Assembly (NCBI RefSeq): GCF_000002875.2
Contig: NC_009420.2
Coordinates: 866,001 to 930,000 of the forward strand
From: Leishmania infantum JPCM5
Taxonomy: Eukaryota > Euglenozoa > Kinetoplastea > Trypanosomatida > Trypanosomatidae
Length of the DNA stretch: 64,000 nt
Direction: 5' to 3'
In this document: in pieces, positions 39,181 to 51,555 of the stretch
How the letters are laid out: every line of letters starts with the position of its first letter
Position numbering within the stretch: the first letter of the stretch is position 1
Notes under the pieces: generated by a model
What the model saw: the letters and a program-made list of their open reading frames with translations, nothing else
What the model was told of the DNA's origin: nothing
The model's database searches: none
Made by a program: the position numbers and the translations under genes

Positions 39181-40611
39181 ATGAGGATGCCGTCAGTCTT
39201 TACTGCGCCATCGACGTACATGGCCGACCTCGAAGTCGGCGCGGCGACTGCATACCACGCGCACTCCGAAGCCGCCACGGCAGGTGAGAGCGATACGTGC
39301 AAGCCGGCTGCCACCACCGCATCAACACGGCCGCCTTTGGCGCCGCACGCTGCGGACGCGGATGCACACAATGCAGTGGAGCTGTCGATCAGCAGCACTG
39401 CTGTAGCGCCGGCTTATCAGCTACGCGGCGAGCTCGGCCGTGGCCAGTACGGCTGCGTCTACTTGGTGGAAGAGTGTGTGCGGCACCATCTGCTCGCTGT
39501 GAAAGCTACGTACGACCCGATTCAAGTCGCTGCGGTGCGTGAACGGCAGAGGCGCCAGGAGCGGCAACAGCAGAAGCCGTCCAAGGGCTCCGGTGGCTGT
39601 GCTCGAGAGGCAGCGTTCTCGCCGTACGCGCAACACGAAGAGGGCCACGCTGTGGTACCGTTTCCACCCCTACTGCCGCACTTCAGCAACGAGGTTATGT
39701 GTCTGCGGGAGTGCCACTCGCCCTTCATTGTCCGCCTTGAGGGGGCCGATAAAGGTGAAAACGGCGAGGATCTGCTGCTCATGGAATACGTCGACTGCGG
39801 AGATCTTCGCCGAGAGATTCGGCGACGGTGCGCCGCGGGCACGCCCTTTACCGAGACAGAAGCCGTCTTTGTGTTCCTGCAGCTCTGTATGGCTGTCGAT
39901 CACTTGCATCAGCTGAACATCTTGCATCACGACTTGAAGCCAGAGAACGTCATGCTTAGTAGCACCGGCATCATCAAGCTCGGGGACTTTGGTTTTGCAA
40001 AGAAGTACAGGGAGCCGGTATCCCAGCGTGTCGCATCGACGGGGTGTGGCACTCCGTACTACCTCAGCCCTGAGGCACTCCGTGGCGACCGGTACTCTCT
40101 CAAGAGCGAGATGTGGGCACTCGGTGTCATCCTCTACGAACTCCTGGCACTCACCGGCCCCTTTGCTGCTGCGACGCGCGCGGAGCTGCGAGCCAAAGTT
40201 CACAACTCCGACTACGCCAAGCTGCCGGCAACCTACTCAAATGAGCTGCGGTCGGTGTGCTATCAACTACTGACCCTCGACCCCGACCAGCGCCCCTCGA
40301 CGCGCGACCTGTTCCAGGACAACGAATACCTGCGCGAAAAGCTCAACGCGCTACGCCGCATCTCCGAGTGCTCCGTGAATATGAGCACGGAGGAGAAAGG
40401 CTCCATGTTTCATTCGATTAGTGCTGCACTGCGCCGCAAGCCGCCAAGCGCGAAAGGGCCCGCCACCGCCTCGTTTAACCTTGGATGGGGTGGCAGCTGC
40501 AAAATTAGCTCTCATGGTCATGGCAGCGCGCGACCTGAAGCAGCACCGAAGCCTCGAGTGGAGAGACCGGCAGAGATGACGCCAGTTGCGCGGACCCGCA
40601 GTGTATGCTAA
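39181..40611 (+). CDS. NEK-like serine/threonine protein kinase, non-RD
   Basis: A 476-residue kinase from the first ATG after the polypyrimidine tract. Domain from about residue 79: glycine loop GELGRGQYGCVYLV, ATP-binding Lys in LLAVKATY (near 108), an unusual Arg/Gln/Ser-rich insert of about 45 residues before helix C (NEVMCLREC), hinge MEYVDCGDL, catalytic loop ILHHDLKPEN with Asp251 and Lys253, GDFGFAKK, activation segment GCGTPYYLSPEAL, then SEMWALGVILYELLAL and the Arg of DQRPSTRDL. The TPYYLSPE and WALGVILYEL motifs are NEK-type. The HRD Arg is His250, so it is a non-RD kinase, usually less dependent on activation-loop phosphorylation. The C-terminal 90 residues are disordered and basic with no second domain. 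Many trypanosomatid NEKs act on basal bodies or flagella; that role is only a possibility here. Confidence 0.9.
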   Translation: MRMPSVFTAPSTYMADLEVGAATAYHAHSEAATAGESDTCKPAATTASTRPPLAPHAADADAHNAVELSISSTAVAPAYQLRGELGRGQYGCVYLVEECVRHHLLAVKATYDPIQVAAVRERQRRQERQQQKPSKGSGGCAREAAFSPYAQHEEGHAVVPFPPLLPHFSNEVMCLRECHSPFIVRLEGADKGENGEDLLLMEYVDCGDLRREIRRRCAAGTPFTETEAVFVFLQLCMAVDHLHQLNILHHDLKPENVMLSSTGIIKLGDFGFAKKYREPVSQRVASTGCGTPYYLSPEALRGDRYSLKSEMWALGVILYELLALTGPFAAATRAELRAKVHNSDYAKLPATYSNELRSVCYQLLTLDPDQRPSTRDLFQDNEYLREKLNALRRISECSVNMSTEEKGSMFHSISAALRRKPPSAKGPATASFNLGWGGSCKISSHGHGSARPEAAPKPRVERPAEMTPVARTRSVC

Positions 40612-42887
40612 CGAAAAAAAAGGTGAGAACAACGCGCACGGTCTTTGCAGGACGCGATGGACTCCTCCTAAGCCTTCCTCCCCCCCCCCTCTACGTGCCC
40701 GAACTTGTAGTGCGCGTGTGCCTCCACGTGTGCCTCTTCCCTTTAGCTGACTTGCATCGTCCCGTGGGCGCGCGCCCCTCTCTCTCACTCGCGCGCTCCG
40801 TCCAACCATACTTTATTTTGTGATGGTCGTCGTTTGTTTTTCTTGCTTGCTTTGTTTTTTGTAGGACTCTTTCACCTGGGGCTCCTTTCTATTCCTAAGG
40901 CAGGGTGCGCTCATCCGATCTTTGCTCTCCGCCATCGCGTGCCCAGGACATATTTCGCTCTATCCCCCTTCCATGTCGTCTGCTATAGTGGATTGCGTCA
41001 CTTGGATGCACTACTTGTCTCTTTCCCTCTTGCTTTCTTCCCTCCACCCGCGCCCCTCTTATCCCCTTTACCTTGTTGCCCTTGCCGCCTCAGCTGCCAT
41101 TAATTCTGCTACTTCCTTGTTATATGTCTACTACACGTGGTCTCTTGGCGACTAGCACCATCAGCCAGCGTCTCCCCCTCCCTCCCTCACTCAGCCCTCT
41201 CCGCTTTTCCTTATCTCCCCAGCTGGGGGTCTGAGTGATGCACGGTGGTACACACATGCAGAGAGAGATGGAGGAACCCTGGAACCTTCCTCCTTCTTCT
41301 TCCCTCCCAACCCGAGCCACCTGCCACATATTCTGGCTCTTCTTTGTGGTTCTTTTACGCCCGTGCCCGTGTACACGTATATTTGTTGATTTGCTCGTGG
41401 TAGAGTGGAACACCGAAGAGGATATAGATATCTGTATATGCGTATGCGAGTATATGTATATATATGTGTATTTGCGCTAGTGTACGCTCGTTTTATTTTT
41501 CTGTGCTTCTGCTTCGATATCGAGAGCTGCTTTGATCGATATCTCTCAACACCTAAAAATATATATGTACATGTGTGCATATGCGTGTATGTGTGCTCTG
41601 AGGTGCACCTCCAGGCCAGTGTTTTGTTTGTGTTTGTCTCAGCTCTCTCCTGATTTATTTTGTTTTTTGGGGGAGAGGAAGGTGGCTTCTATCTCTCCCT
41701 TTCATTTTTTTTTTGCGTCCTTGTTGCCTTGGAAGGATGGTGGGTGGCACCCACAACAGAACAAAACGGGAAAGGAGCGTTGACTTGGTGCACCTTGTGA
41801 CTGTTCTTCGTCCTGTCTGATTCCGGAATCCGCACGCAAACGCAGTCTCTGTCTCTGTCGCTTTCCCTATTGAAAGCCCTACCATGATCCCAAGCACCAA
41901 CACGTGTATGTTTGCCTCCCTTCCACACACGCACACACGCTTCTTTCATATTCCCCCACCCCTCTCCTTCCCCCTTTTCGTATGTGTGCTCGTTTTTTTT
42001 TGAGGGGGTTGTCGTTTCACGTGCAACAATGAGCGCCACTTTTGTGTGCTATCTATCACCCTTTTTTTTTGCGGTTGCATTTCTCTTCACATATCCCTGC
42101 GCGCCTTCACGTTATATGTGTGTGCATGCGTTACGCTCCCCTTACTGTTTTTAATCACACTTGTGTAACGCGTTCATGTGTGGTAATGCTTTATATCGCT
42201 GCATGGATTTTTTGTGCGCTCTGTTGTTGTCCGTTAGCTTCCTCTACTTTACCTCCCTCTCCCTCTCTTTCCCTCCTCCTTCTTTCCTTTCTCCCTATTC
42301 TACCTCTTCCTGGCATCCCCCACGTTGTTTCTATGTTGTGTATTTTCACGGCTTCTGCGTGCCATCTTTCTCGCTTTCCTTCCTCTGTTCTTTTTTATTA
42401 TTATTCTACCTCCAGCCTTTGTGCTGTTTTAAAGGTGAGCATGTGTGTGATCGTGTATCGTGCCTGCTTTTCTTCCTCCTCACCCACTCCCCTATCTGTA
42501 CTGCTATCCCCCCTCCCTCCCTGATTTTCTTGTTGTGGCTCTCTTCTGTAAACTTTTGTGTTGGGTGCGTGACCCTCATCTCCGTCTAATTGTTTTTTTT
42601 TTAGCTGCACGCGTGTTGCCTTACTCTTGCCATGTTTGTCTTGTGTTTTTCTTTCGGTTTCTTCTACACCCTGCCCTAACCTATTCTGCCCCCCCCCCCT
42701 GCACGCTCCACCCCTCTCTGCATGCGCACACGTGCATATACATGTCTGCCTTTATCGCGCGGGTGTGTGCGTGCTTCTCTGTCAAGGCGACGCAGACAGA
42801 AAGGCGAGGCGTGCTCTCTCGCTTTTCTTCCCGCGCTTACCTCCGTGTCCCCTACCTGGTCACCTGATACTATTTTCCGTCTGTGCC

Positions 42888-42911
42888 CCCTCCCTCCCTC
42901 CCTCCCTCCCT
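42888..42911. repeat. CCCT tetranucleotide repeat
   Basis: Six tandem CCCT units within C/T-rich sequence. Confidence 0.85.
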
Positions 42912-44882
42912 GTTCTCTCCTTTTGCTTTCGCGTATTCGGGCTTCTTATTGTGTCGATGACGCTGACAAGGTATGGGCGCTTACCGTAGCGAGTTGCCCT
43001 GCCCCATCCCCTGCCCTTTCACCAGGTTGCACACCAGCAAGCGAAAGTAAACAAAAAGAGATCTCGGCTGATTCACCGGACGTGTGCGCAGCCGGTGGAT
43101 TGCTTATGCGACTTGTCACCGACGTGTCACGTTGTGCGCAGCCGAAAACGTGTTAATCTACCAAAAGAAGAAACGAAGTACCGGCGGTCTTACCTTTACT
43201 GACGCCGGTGTGCTTCCTAGGTCGCTCTGTTTCTCGCTCTCCCTCTCTTGATGAGAGCAACAGGTTGCGTGCGAGAGTGGCGAAGAGAGGAGGAGGGGAG
43301 GAATAAAATTTTCAGCGTGCGACGCGGGAAGGATATGCGCAGAAGACGACTTGAATAGTGACTGGGCACCCCGTTGGAGAGCAAAAACAAAGAGAAAGAT
43401 GATGCACGAGAGGAAGCGGGCGGTTATCGCCTGAATCGGTGTCCCTTCACCCTCTCCTACCCCCACCCCTATCCCTTTGCTTGATGCTTTTCTTCTTTTA
43501 CGCTGTTCATTTTCTTGGCGGCCTTTTTAGTGACGCGTGGCAGGTGTGGAGCTGTCATCTCCGTCTTCCTTCATTCTCTATGCTCCTTATTTCTTTCGTA
43601 TACGCTTGGAAAACGTATACCGTCTTAGCTCCCCTCTCTTATCTCCGTTAGTCAGTGTGTATCTCACCCTCGACTTCGTTTTGTGTTTGTCTGTCCCTTT
43701 CTCTCCCTCCTTTCCAGTACTGGTGCCTTCTTGTATGTGTTTGTGTGTCTGTGTGTTTTGCTCGATGCATGCAGGAGGGTGCTGAATGTGTCGCATGTGC
43801 CTTTTCATGTGTGTATATAGGTTTTTGAAGTACTGGAACTATTTCATTCCTATATGCATGCTGAGGCACCAACAATACAGATGTACCCCTCTTCTCCTCC
43901 CACGTGTAGCTTGAGTGATTTTTTCCCTTTTCCTCTATCCCTCTCCTTCAGGTAGAAGGAGCTACGTAATTCGTCGTTCTTTCTCTTTTCAGTGCATTTA
44001 TGTATGTGTATGTGTGTGTTTAGGCGCTCTCTTGATGGCACCTCTTTTCGTTCCTTGCACCCCTGTCCGATCTTCGGGCCTTGCATGATTTCTTCTTCTC
44101 GCTTTCTCTTCTCTTGGTCAGCATTTCTCCCTTTTTTGTGGTTTGCCCGTTTTGTTGTATATTTTTATGCCCCGTTGCTGGTGATAGCTCGTTTTCCTGC
44201 TCACGCCCTTTCAATCGCATTTTATATTTCGCTCGCTTGAGTGCATGCCCGCCGAAGTCTCTTTCGGACTCGTCTCTCTTTTTTTTCGTTTCTCTCTCTC
44301 TCGCTCGCTGTTGTCCCTCCTCCCCCTCCCCGGCGTGCGATGGATGCTGTGATGTGGTCAGGTGTGCATTCCTTCGTTTGCCGACAAGGAATCGGATCGG
44401 AAGTCTCCCTCCGCGCCCCTTTCACACACACACACACGGAGAAGACATGTCGGTGCAACTGGGACGCGAGTGGACAGGAGGCGCACAACGCAGAAGTCCG
44501 ACGGAAAGGCGTCGTGGGATGAAGGGAGGGGCGGCGAATGCAGTCGCTTTGACACTCTTGCTCGTTGGCCGTCCTCCCCCTCCTCCCCCTGCACCTGTCC
44601 GCCTTCGCCGGCGCTGATTCACGCCACACGCGCCCGACAAACACACGCGGTGAAGCACCGCAGAGGCGCCTCATTCAGAAACAAAAAAAAAAACGAAAAA
44701 CTGGCAACGGCGTTTAGTTAATTATTACTTGATGCCGTCTTCGTCTTCTTTTTCTCTCTGTATGGCTCTCTCACTTGCTTCTCGCCGTCCCTCTCTTTCT
44801 CTTGTCGAAGCGTCCCTCTATCTGATCTATTCGTTTTTTTTTTCATTCTTCCCTCTGAGTTTTGTTTTTGCTTTCCTTCGCA

Positions 44883-45113
44883 ATGATGCTGTACCGCCAA
44901 ACTCACTCGTACACGCTGCGCAAGACGCGTCGCTACTCTCGCTCGCCCTCCATCACCCTCCCTCCCTCATCTCCAGCCACGAAGAGCACCGCAGCCGACA
45001 AACAACAAAGGTACAGCAGCGAACGAAAACGCCGCTGCCCAAGTGTGTACGATCTTCCGCAAGAGCGTGGAAGCAACGTGGTGCCCAAGAGGGAGCCCAT
45101 TTTGATATGGTGA
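44883..45113 (+). CDS. Candidate small basic protein (76 residues)
   Basis: Starts with two consecutive ATGs (MMLYRQTHSYTLRKTRRYSR) and ends YDLPQERGSNVVPKREP plus four residues before TGA. Unlike the surrounding low-complexity frames it has balanced composition, is rich in Arg, Lys, Ser and Pro, and uses mostly C/G-ending codons. A classic polypyrimidine tract (T9 run, then CATTCTTCCCTCTGAG) puts a possible trans-splice acceptor at 44858-44859, 24 nt before the first ATG. The basic N-terminus could be a mitochondrial presequence. No family recognised. The length is small enough that it may have been missed by routine gene calling, but chance remains possible. Confidence 0.35.
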   Translation: MMLYRQTHSYTLRKTRRYSRSPSITLPPSSPATKSTAADKQQRYSSERKRRCPSVYDLPQERGSNVVPKREPILIW

Positions 45114-45442
45114 AGGGGACGCAAATGTGATAGAGGGGAAGAGGCTGGGCGGAAAGAGAATGAAGTGGGGCAGTGCGGGACGCAGAAATCTGGATCCATC
45201 TGCAAGAATCGGCTGCGTACTTTGCATTCATCCGTGTCTGTACCTATGTGTGTGCGCGTGTATGTTTGTATTTGTGCGTCTTCTCCAGCCACTTCTTCTC
45301 CCTTTTCTGTTCGGTGTGATGTTTTCGTAACCGTTTTATTCGTGGTGATGTTGTTTTGCGGATCGGTCCCTCCCCCTCTTCCTTTTTTTTTCTGTTCTTC
45401 CACTTGCACCAAAGAACACGTGGAAGGCGTCGAGAAGATATG

Positions 45443-45460
45443 TATATATATATATATATA
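45443..45460. repeat. TA microsatellite
   Basis: Nine TA units. Confidence 0.9.
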
Positions 45461-48408
45461 GGTGGTATACATGCAGAATGATGGGAATCATCAACGGCCG
45501 ATTCTCTCTCTGTGATGTGGCTAGAGTCAAAACTACATACCCCCTCCCCTCATCCTCTCTTTTTCTTTGTTTCGCATAGACTGAAGTGTGCATACACAGA
45601 GACACACACACCGGCGCAAGGAAGCATCACGTACGAAAGAAACAGAAAGAAGAGCGGCAGAAAGGCGCGCATCATCACCCCCATTTGCCGAGAACGTCCT
45701 CTCTGCCCCACCCCACCCCCTCTTCTCCTCTTTTCTCCCGTTTCGTTGGTCTTCGCTGTCCTCTCCCCTTCCCCTTATTTCCTCCTCTGTCACACCCTGC
45801 ACTCTGCGTGGTCATCTACTTCTCCTGTCAGGTTTTGCTTGTTTGTTTTGATAAGCGATCAGCCTCGAAGCGAAAGTGAGGTGCAGATTTTGTTGTGCCC
45901 CCGTCCCCCTTGCTGTGCTTCCGTTGCGGTTGCCGTTTTTTTTTCTTTTGCGGTGTCTCCGGTCTCTGCGCACTCCTATCCAACCTTTACCCGATCTACC
46001 AAGGTAGTCTCCCCCTTTCCACACACGCACACGTGTCACACATTCCATCTTCGCGTTCCTCTCGCGCTTACCATTATGGCCAAGCGCTTCGTCTTTTGTT
46101 TTCCGCTTGCTGTACTGTTTTCCATCCTCTTTTTTTTTCTTTCGTCTCCCTCCCCTCTCCTTTCTACTTTGGGTGCTAAGTGCGCGTGTATATATGTGTC
46201 TTGTGAGCATCCTATGCGCACATGCATACCTGCAGACGCACACGTGGGCTGTCTTGTGCGACCCCCGCCCTCATTTCTTCCCTCTATGGCGCCCTTACCC
46301 GTTCCCCAGGCTCATTGACACGCTCTCTGCCCCTCTCCCTTCTTTTGCCATGAGGCACGTTCTCTTCAGGTGGAGTTTTCGTTTTCTCGTGTGCTGGAAC
46401 CCACAACGTGTGCTGTATGCACGCGCTCACAAGCAGGCGCGCTTGGCATACGTACCCACCGGCGCATAAAATTTAAAATGCCCCCGTGCCTTTGTGTCTA
46501 ACTTTCCCCGTCCTCCTTTTCGTTTGTTTCGTCGCTTTTCTTCGTAGTGGGTCATACAGACGTCCAGTGCACACCGTCAAAACAAGGAGAAACGAGCGAA
46601 GCAGGCAAGTTTGAAAGCCCAAAGAAGCATCCACCACCGCCCGCCTCCCCTGCTCCGCAAGTTGGTCTGCACGGGAAGTGCGAGACAAGCTGGTACCCAA
46701 GCCAGACCCTTTTCAGTTATGTTCTCTCTTTTTGTTAATGTAAGTGAGCCATCATCGCACCTCCACTTTGGCAGTTTTTGCCTTCTTCCAGAGCTCTCCT
46801 CTTCTCGTCACCCAACTTCTTATCACTAGCATGTGTCTGCTGACGAAGGCTTCTTTCCTAAGGTCATGCATGTGGGTTTGCTCTCGTCCCCGTTGAGCTA
46901 AAGGGACAAGCGTTCCCCCTACCTCGCCCTCTCCCTCGGTTTTGTACCCCTTCATTTCAGCTTCCGCCACACCACATAAAAAAAATAAAAAGGAATCATG
47001 CTACTAAAGCACGGAGGAAACAAGACAACAATCAAGGCCCCCCTCCCCCACCGATACTAGCGTGTGTACAAACGGAGCCAGTGCGTGTGCGTGTGCGTTG
47101 GCAGGCACGGGCGCTTTCCTACACGCGCGTCTCGTAGCGCTTCTCTCGCCGCATCTTCTCCGTTTTTCGTTGTGTTTTCCTCCTTCCTTTTTGTTTTCCT
47201 TCCGCTCTCCAAGTTGACTTGAACCTTGTTGAACTATCCTGTCTCTATTTGTGTTAGCGCTCCTTTTCGTACGACTCATTGCGTATACACGCGCACACCC
47301 ATCAAGGGCTTGTGTCCTCTTCAGCTGTTTTTTTTTTTGGGGGGGGTTCCCCCACACCACCTCCCACCCATTAGTATGCCGCTCACGCCTTCTCTACTTT
47401 CCGTGTTCTCTCTCTCGATTCCTGTATTTGACTTGGTTCGATTTCTGTGCTTCTCAGTTTTTGCTTTGTGCTTCTTTCTTCTGGGCCTCTTCTCACCTGA
47501 TCCATGCCCCTCCCCTCCCCCGTCCGTTTCACTTCAGGTAGCCGCATGTGTCTGCCTTTGTGTGCTGTTCAAGTGCGTTGGATTCTGTCAATCCCTCTTT
47601 GCGTCTTCTCTTCCTTCGCCTCGCCCTCCCCCTTTTCTTGTTCTGGGGTTGTACCTCTGTGCGTGTGTATGTGCATGTACGCGTTCTCCCCCCCCTCCCT
47701 CCCTTTGTGTGAGCGTTCGCGTGTGTTCAGCCGGGAATGAGTGCAACTACGTGTTTCTTTTTCTTTCGCGATACCTTCTTTCAAAAAATATATATACGCC
47801 TGATTGTAACGTCTTTCCTGTTCCAGTGCTTTTTTATATCTCGTCCATCCTCGTCCTCTCCCGCCCTGCCCGATCTCCCCCTCTCCCCCTCTGTGCTCCT
47901 TTATGTGTGGCTGCTGATGCCGCCCTGGAGCCTTCCTCTGTTTTCTTTTCTAAATTCGATTGCTGTGCTTGCTTTCGGTATTCATATTTGCGCAAAGATA
48001 CGCACACGGGGACATTACTTCGGTGTTCGCATCCTCCCCTCCTCCTTTTTTTTTTCGGGGAGGGGGCGTCGCACCCATGGAAGAAGCGCACAGCCAAAGA
48101 GATGCTCCGTTTAACGGCGACCCTCGTCATGCTTTTCAATGCGCGCACCGACGGAAGCGCGTGCAGAAACATGGGCGCACGTCAAAAGAAGATGCGCTGG
48201 CCGACTACTATTCATACACGTAACTTTTTCGTCCTATTTTGTCGTAAGGCAGAGTGGACAAGGTGGAGCAGCGTATGGCTTCTTTTCTCCCCTCCCCCTC
48301 CTCTCTAACCTGCTAGCCACCTCCTCTTGCTGGGCCCTAGCCTTCCCATCTCCGGCATTGCACCACTTCTTTGTGTCGGCACCGGCCTACGCCCTGTCCT
48401 TCCTACCC

Positions 48409-48431
48409 CCTCCCTCCCTCCCTCCCTCCCC
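48409..48431. repeat. CCCT/TCCC tetranucleotide repeat
   Basis: Tandem TCCC units followed by a C-run and a CG dinucleotide run (CGCGCGCGCG). Confidence 0.8.
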
Positions 48432-51400
48432 CCGCGCGCGCGCAGCCGTTCAGCCGCTTGAATTCACCCGTTTCTCTCTCCCTCTCTTTCTGTGGTTTTC
48501 GTTCTCGTTGAAGACTGAACGAACTCTTCTTTTTGGTGCTATTTCCCTCTCTTCTTGTGTTGTGTGTGCGCGTCCTTTCTCTCTCTTTCCCTCCCTCTCT
48601 GCAGAGCCGAAGCTGGCATTTTTATTTTGTTGCTCGGAAAAGGGTAAGTGGGTTACCTGCTTTTTCTTTGAAAACCTCATCCTCTCGCTTTCCTTTTCTT
48701 GGCTCGCGTGCGATGCCTTCTGAACTCGCGTATGCGTGTATTCCTCTATGTGCACGTGGAAAGCAGGTGAACGGAGTGCTCGTGCGGCTGCACCACCCCT
48801 ACCAGGAGCCAAGAGAGGTTGGTCGTCAGGCAATCACGAGCAGCAGCGCATCGCTTTGCAAAGAAAAACAGAAAAACGCTCTCGGCTGCCCGTGTGCCTC
48901 GCTGTCTTGATCTCTCCAGCTTATTCTTGTTCTCTTAGCCACGCCCCTTTCCGCATACTAAACACGTGCACACGTGCGCGTGTGTGTGTGTGTACGTGCG
49001 TGAAAGCCGTGTGCTGCATGCTTTTTTTTTCGCGTCGTCGTCCTGATCGCAACGCAGTGAACCACACATGTTTCTGTTCGCTTTTTTTCTTTGTTGCTGA
49101 AGGGTTGCCGCCATGGTATCCGGTGCGGCAGGTGTGCATATGCGGTGCTTTTCTCCCCTGCTTGTGTGTGTGTGTCGTTTTTTTTTTACTTCCTCCCCTC
49201 TCTCTCTGTTGTTCTTATTCTCTTTTCTAATTCAAGCCGGGATCGCTCTCACCAGAGCCTCCGCTGTTTGTGAATAAACGGGTTTGAGTGCGTGTGTGCA
49301 TCGCCTCGATGTGCGAGGTGGTGCTCAACTGATTTTGAGTAAGTGAACACGTGTGTCTGTATATATATATATTCATCTACCGGGGATCCCTTCTCTTTGC
49401 GTTTGCTCTCTCCTTTTCTACCCCCGCCCGCCCCCCCCCCTTCCTGCAGCCATTCCTCCGTGTTACTCGTGTTGAAGACGCTCTGTGTTGGTAGCATGGG
49501 GATGCTGAAGTGGTATAAGCATCAGCTGATGTTCTCACTCCCTCTGGCTTCTGTCAAATGTGTACTTGCGTTCACGGTGAGTCGAACGGGGCGAGTACAG
49601 CTGGTGGGCCTGGAAGAACCCACACCGACATGCCGAGGAGGTGTGCATCATCGCCCCTCTTAAAAAAAAAAAAACGATATGAAGTCAACACGGCGAAAGG
49701 AAAGAATAGAGATCTTTTTTTGTTTTAGCAGGTACAGAGAAAAGTATATGTGGGTGCATGCGTGGATCTCAGCGATGTGTGTCGGTGTATGCGCGGGGAA
49801 AGGGGGTGGTACGAGTGAGAAGGTGTGGTGGGCGACGTCCAAGAAAACCGACGACGCCGCTGCCTCTGCACTCCATATTTTCTTTTGATGCCCCCCACCC
49901 CCACCCCACCCTGCCTTTGTTGATCCGCTCTGCGCCATCCCAGCCGGCATCAGCAGCTCTCATCCCACTGTATACCCCCTGCATATATATTTCTGTGTCC
50001 CTTCCAGTTCCACCGCCGATACGCGGTAAGATGGTCATTGTCAATCTCTTGTGCTTTCGTGTATCTGCTCTCTGGGCCACCGGTGAGGGGGAGGAGGGGG
50101 AGTGTTAAGTCACCTAAACAACGTTTTGCACAAGACCGTTGTTGGCGAGGTGCGTGCGCACGAGAGACCCAAGGGCTTCTTCTGACGAGGCGTGGCCGTA
50201 GGAGCCCCTTCCTTTTGCCTTCCCCTACAGCATAAGGTGGTAACATGAAGAGAATGGGTTCTCTTCGGTTCCTCGCGCACACAACGAAGCGATTTCAAAC
50301 AGGACTTGCTGCTTCAGTGCACCGCTGCATGTGTATGCACATGTCTGTGAGCACTGGGGTGTGGATCGGGTGCCGAGTGTGAGGAAAAGCAGCGCCCCGG
50401 TCTCGCATGCGTACAAAGGCCAATGAAGACATGCCTTGCAGAGTTAATGCTGACGACTGACTCGCTCGCTCGCTTGCTCTCTCTCTCTTCCTGGCCTCCA
50501 GTCCCTTCTACGCCAGCCAGTGCGCTCATCAGTCCCTGCGGAAAGGGCTGCCTTCTTTTCTTTTGTAGTGTCTTTCTTTGTGCCTTTTCATCTATCCTTT
50601 CACGCTGTTCTCGGGGCATCGGTTCGTCGAAATCGGGGGGAGGGGTGGGCGATCAAGCTTCTTTTTCCTTCTCAAGTGGAAGCCAGATCTTTGTTTCACC
50701 TGTCAGTGCTACTTCTAGATTGTATTTTCTTCGAGAAAAGGGCCCCCAGCGACCTCATGGTCCCTTCTCTCTCGCTATTGTCACTGTCCCTGTTTGCAGA
50801 ATAAGTCCACCCCCCCTCCAGCACTGCGCATTCGGCACCCCAGTGAGGCAGGAAGCTGGAAGGACGGGTGACTCCGCACTCTCGTCCGTACTTAGACAGA
50901 GAATCTAAGTGCATCGATGCCCTTATATGAAAGACGCACTCGATTCCTACCGGTGTGGCCCTCGGTGTAAGCGGCTCGATCACACACACACGCACACCTC
51001 CCCCAGAAGTCGAGTCCACGGAGACGAATGTGCCGACTCGTTTGATGGCCTCGATGTCGCTCTCTCATTTTTCTTCCCTGCCTCAGGCTAGCGAAGAAAA
51101 GGGAGTAGTTCCATACACGCCTCCTGCAGCTGGGGTGCGACTTCCATGCCACCGCGTTTTTATTCCCACATTTTTCTTTCGTTGCTTCTGTGCTTCCCCT
51201 TCCCCTCCCCCCCCGTACCCCCTTGCCATAATTTGGTTTGTGCCTGCTCTCTTTTTGAAGCGGACACTCTCTCAGTCGTTTCTGTTCTTTCACAAGGACA
51301 ACGGGCGTCGTTTTTCTCTCGTGCTCGTGTGCTTCGCTGGGTTGGTAATACGATGACTAACACCTCTTCCCTCCCCTCCTATATTCATAAACCCCTCTTT

Positions 51401-51555
51401 GCCTCGCCCCCATAGGTGCTGTTCTTTTCGACGTTGCTTGTTTCGCGGGTGTGTCGAAGTTCTGTTTCGGCCCACCCCCACCCCTGCTTCTGTCGTCTTC
51501 TATACCCCTCCCCCACCTCCATCCCTTTCACATCCTCCTCCCCCCTCCCGCTTCG

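Noticed and set aside
45512..46318. A 268-codon open frame in the same interval.
   Set aside because: Low-complexity translation of pyrimidine-rich DNA; no acceptor-linked ATG and no coding-type composition.
47226..48308. A 360-codon plus-strand open frame in the 12-kb gap.
   Set aside because: It opens with TTG, is almost wholly Leu/Ser/Phe/Pro/Cys from C/T tracts and microsatellites, and has no domain-like segments.
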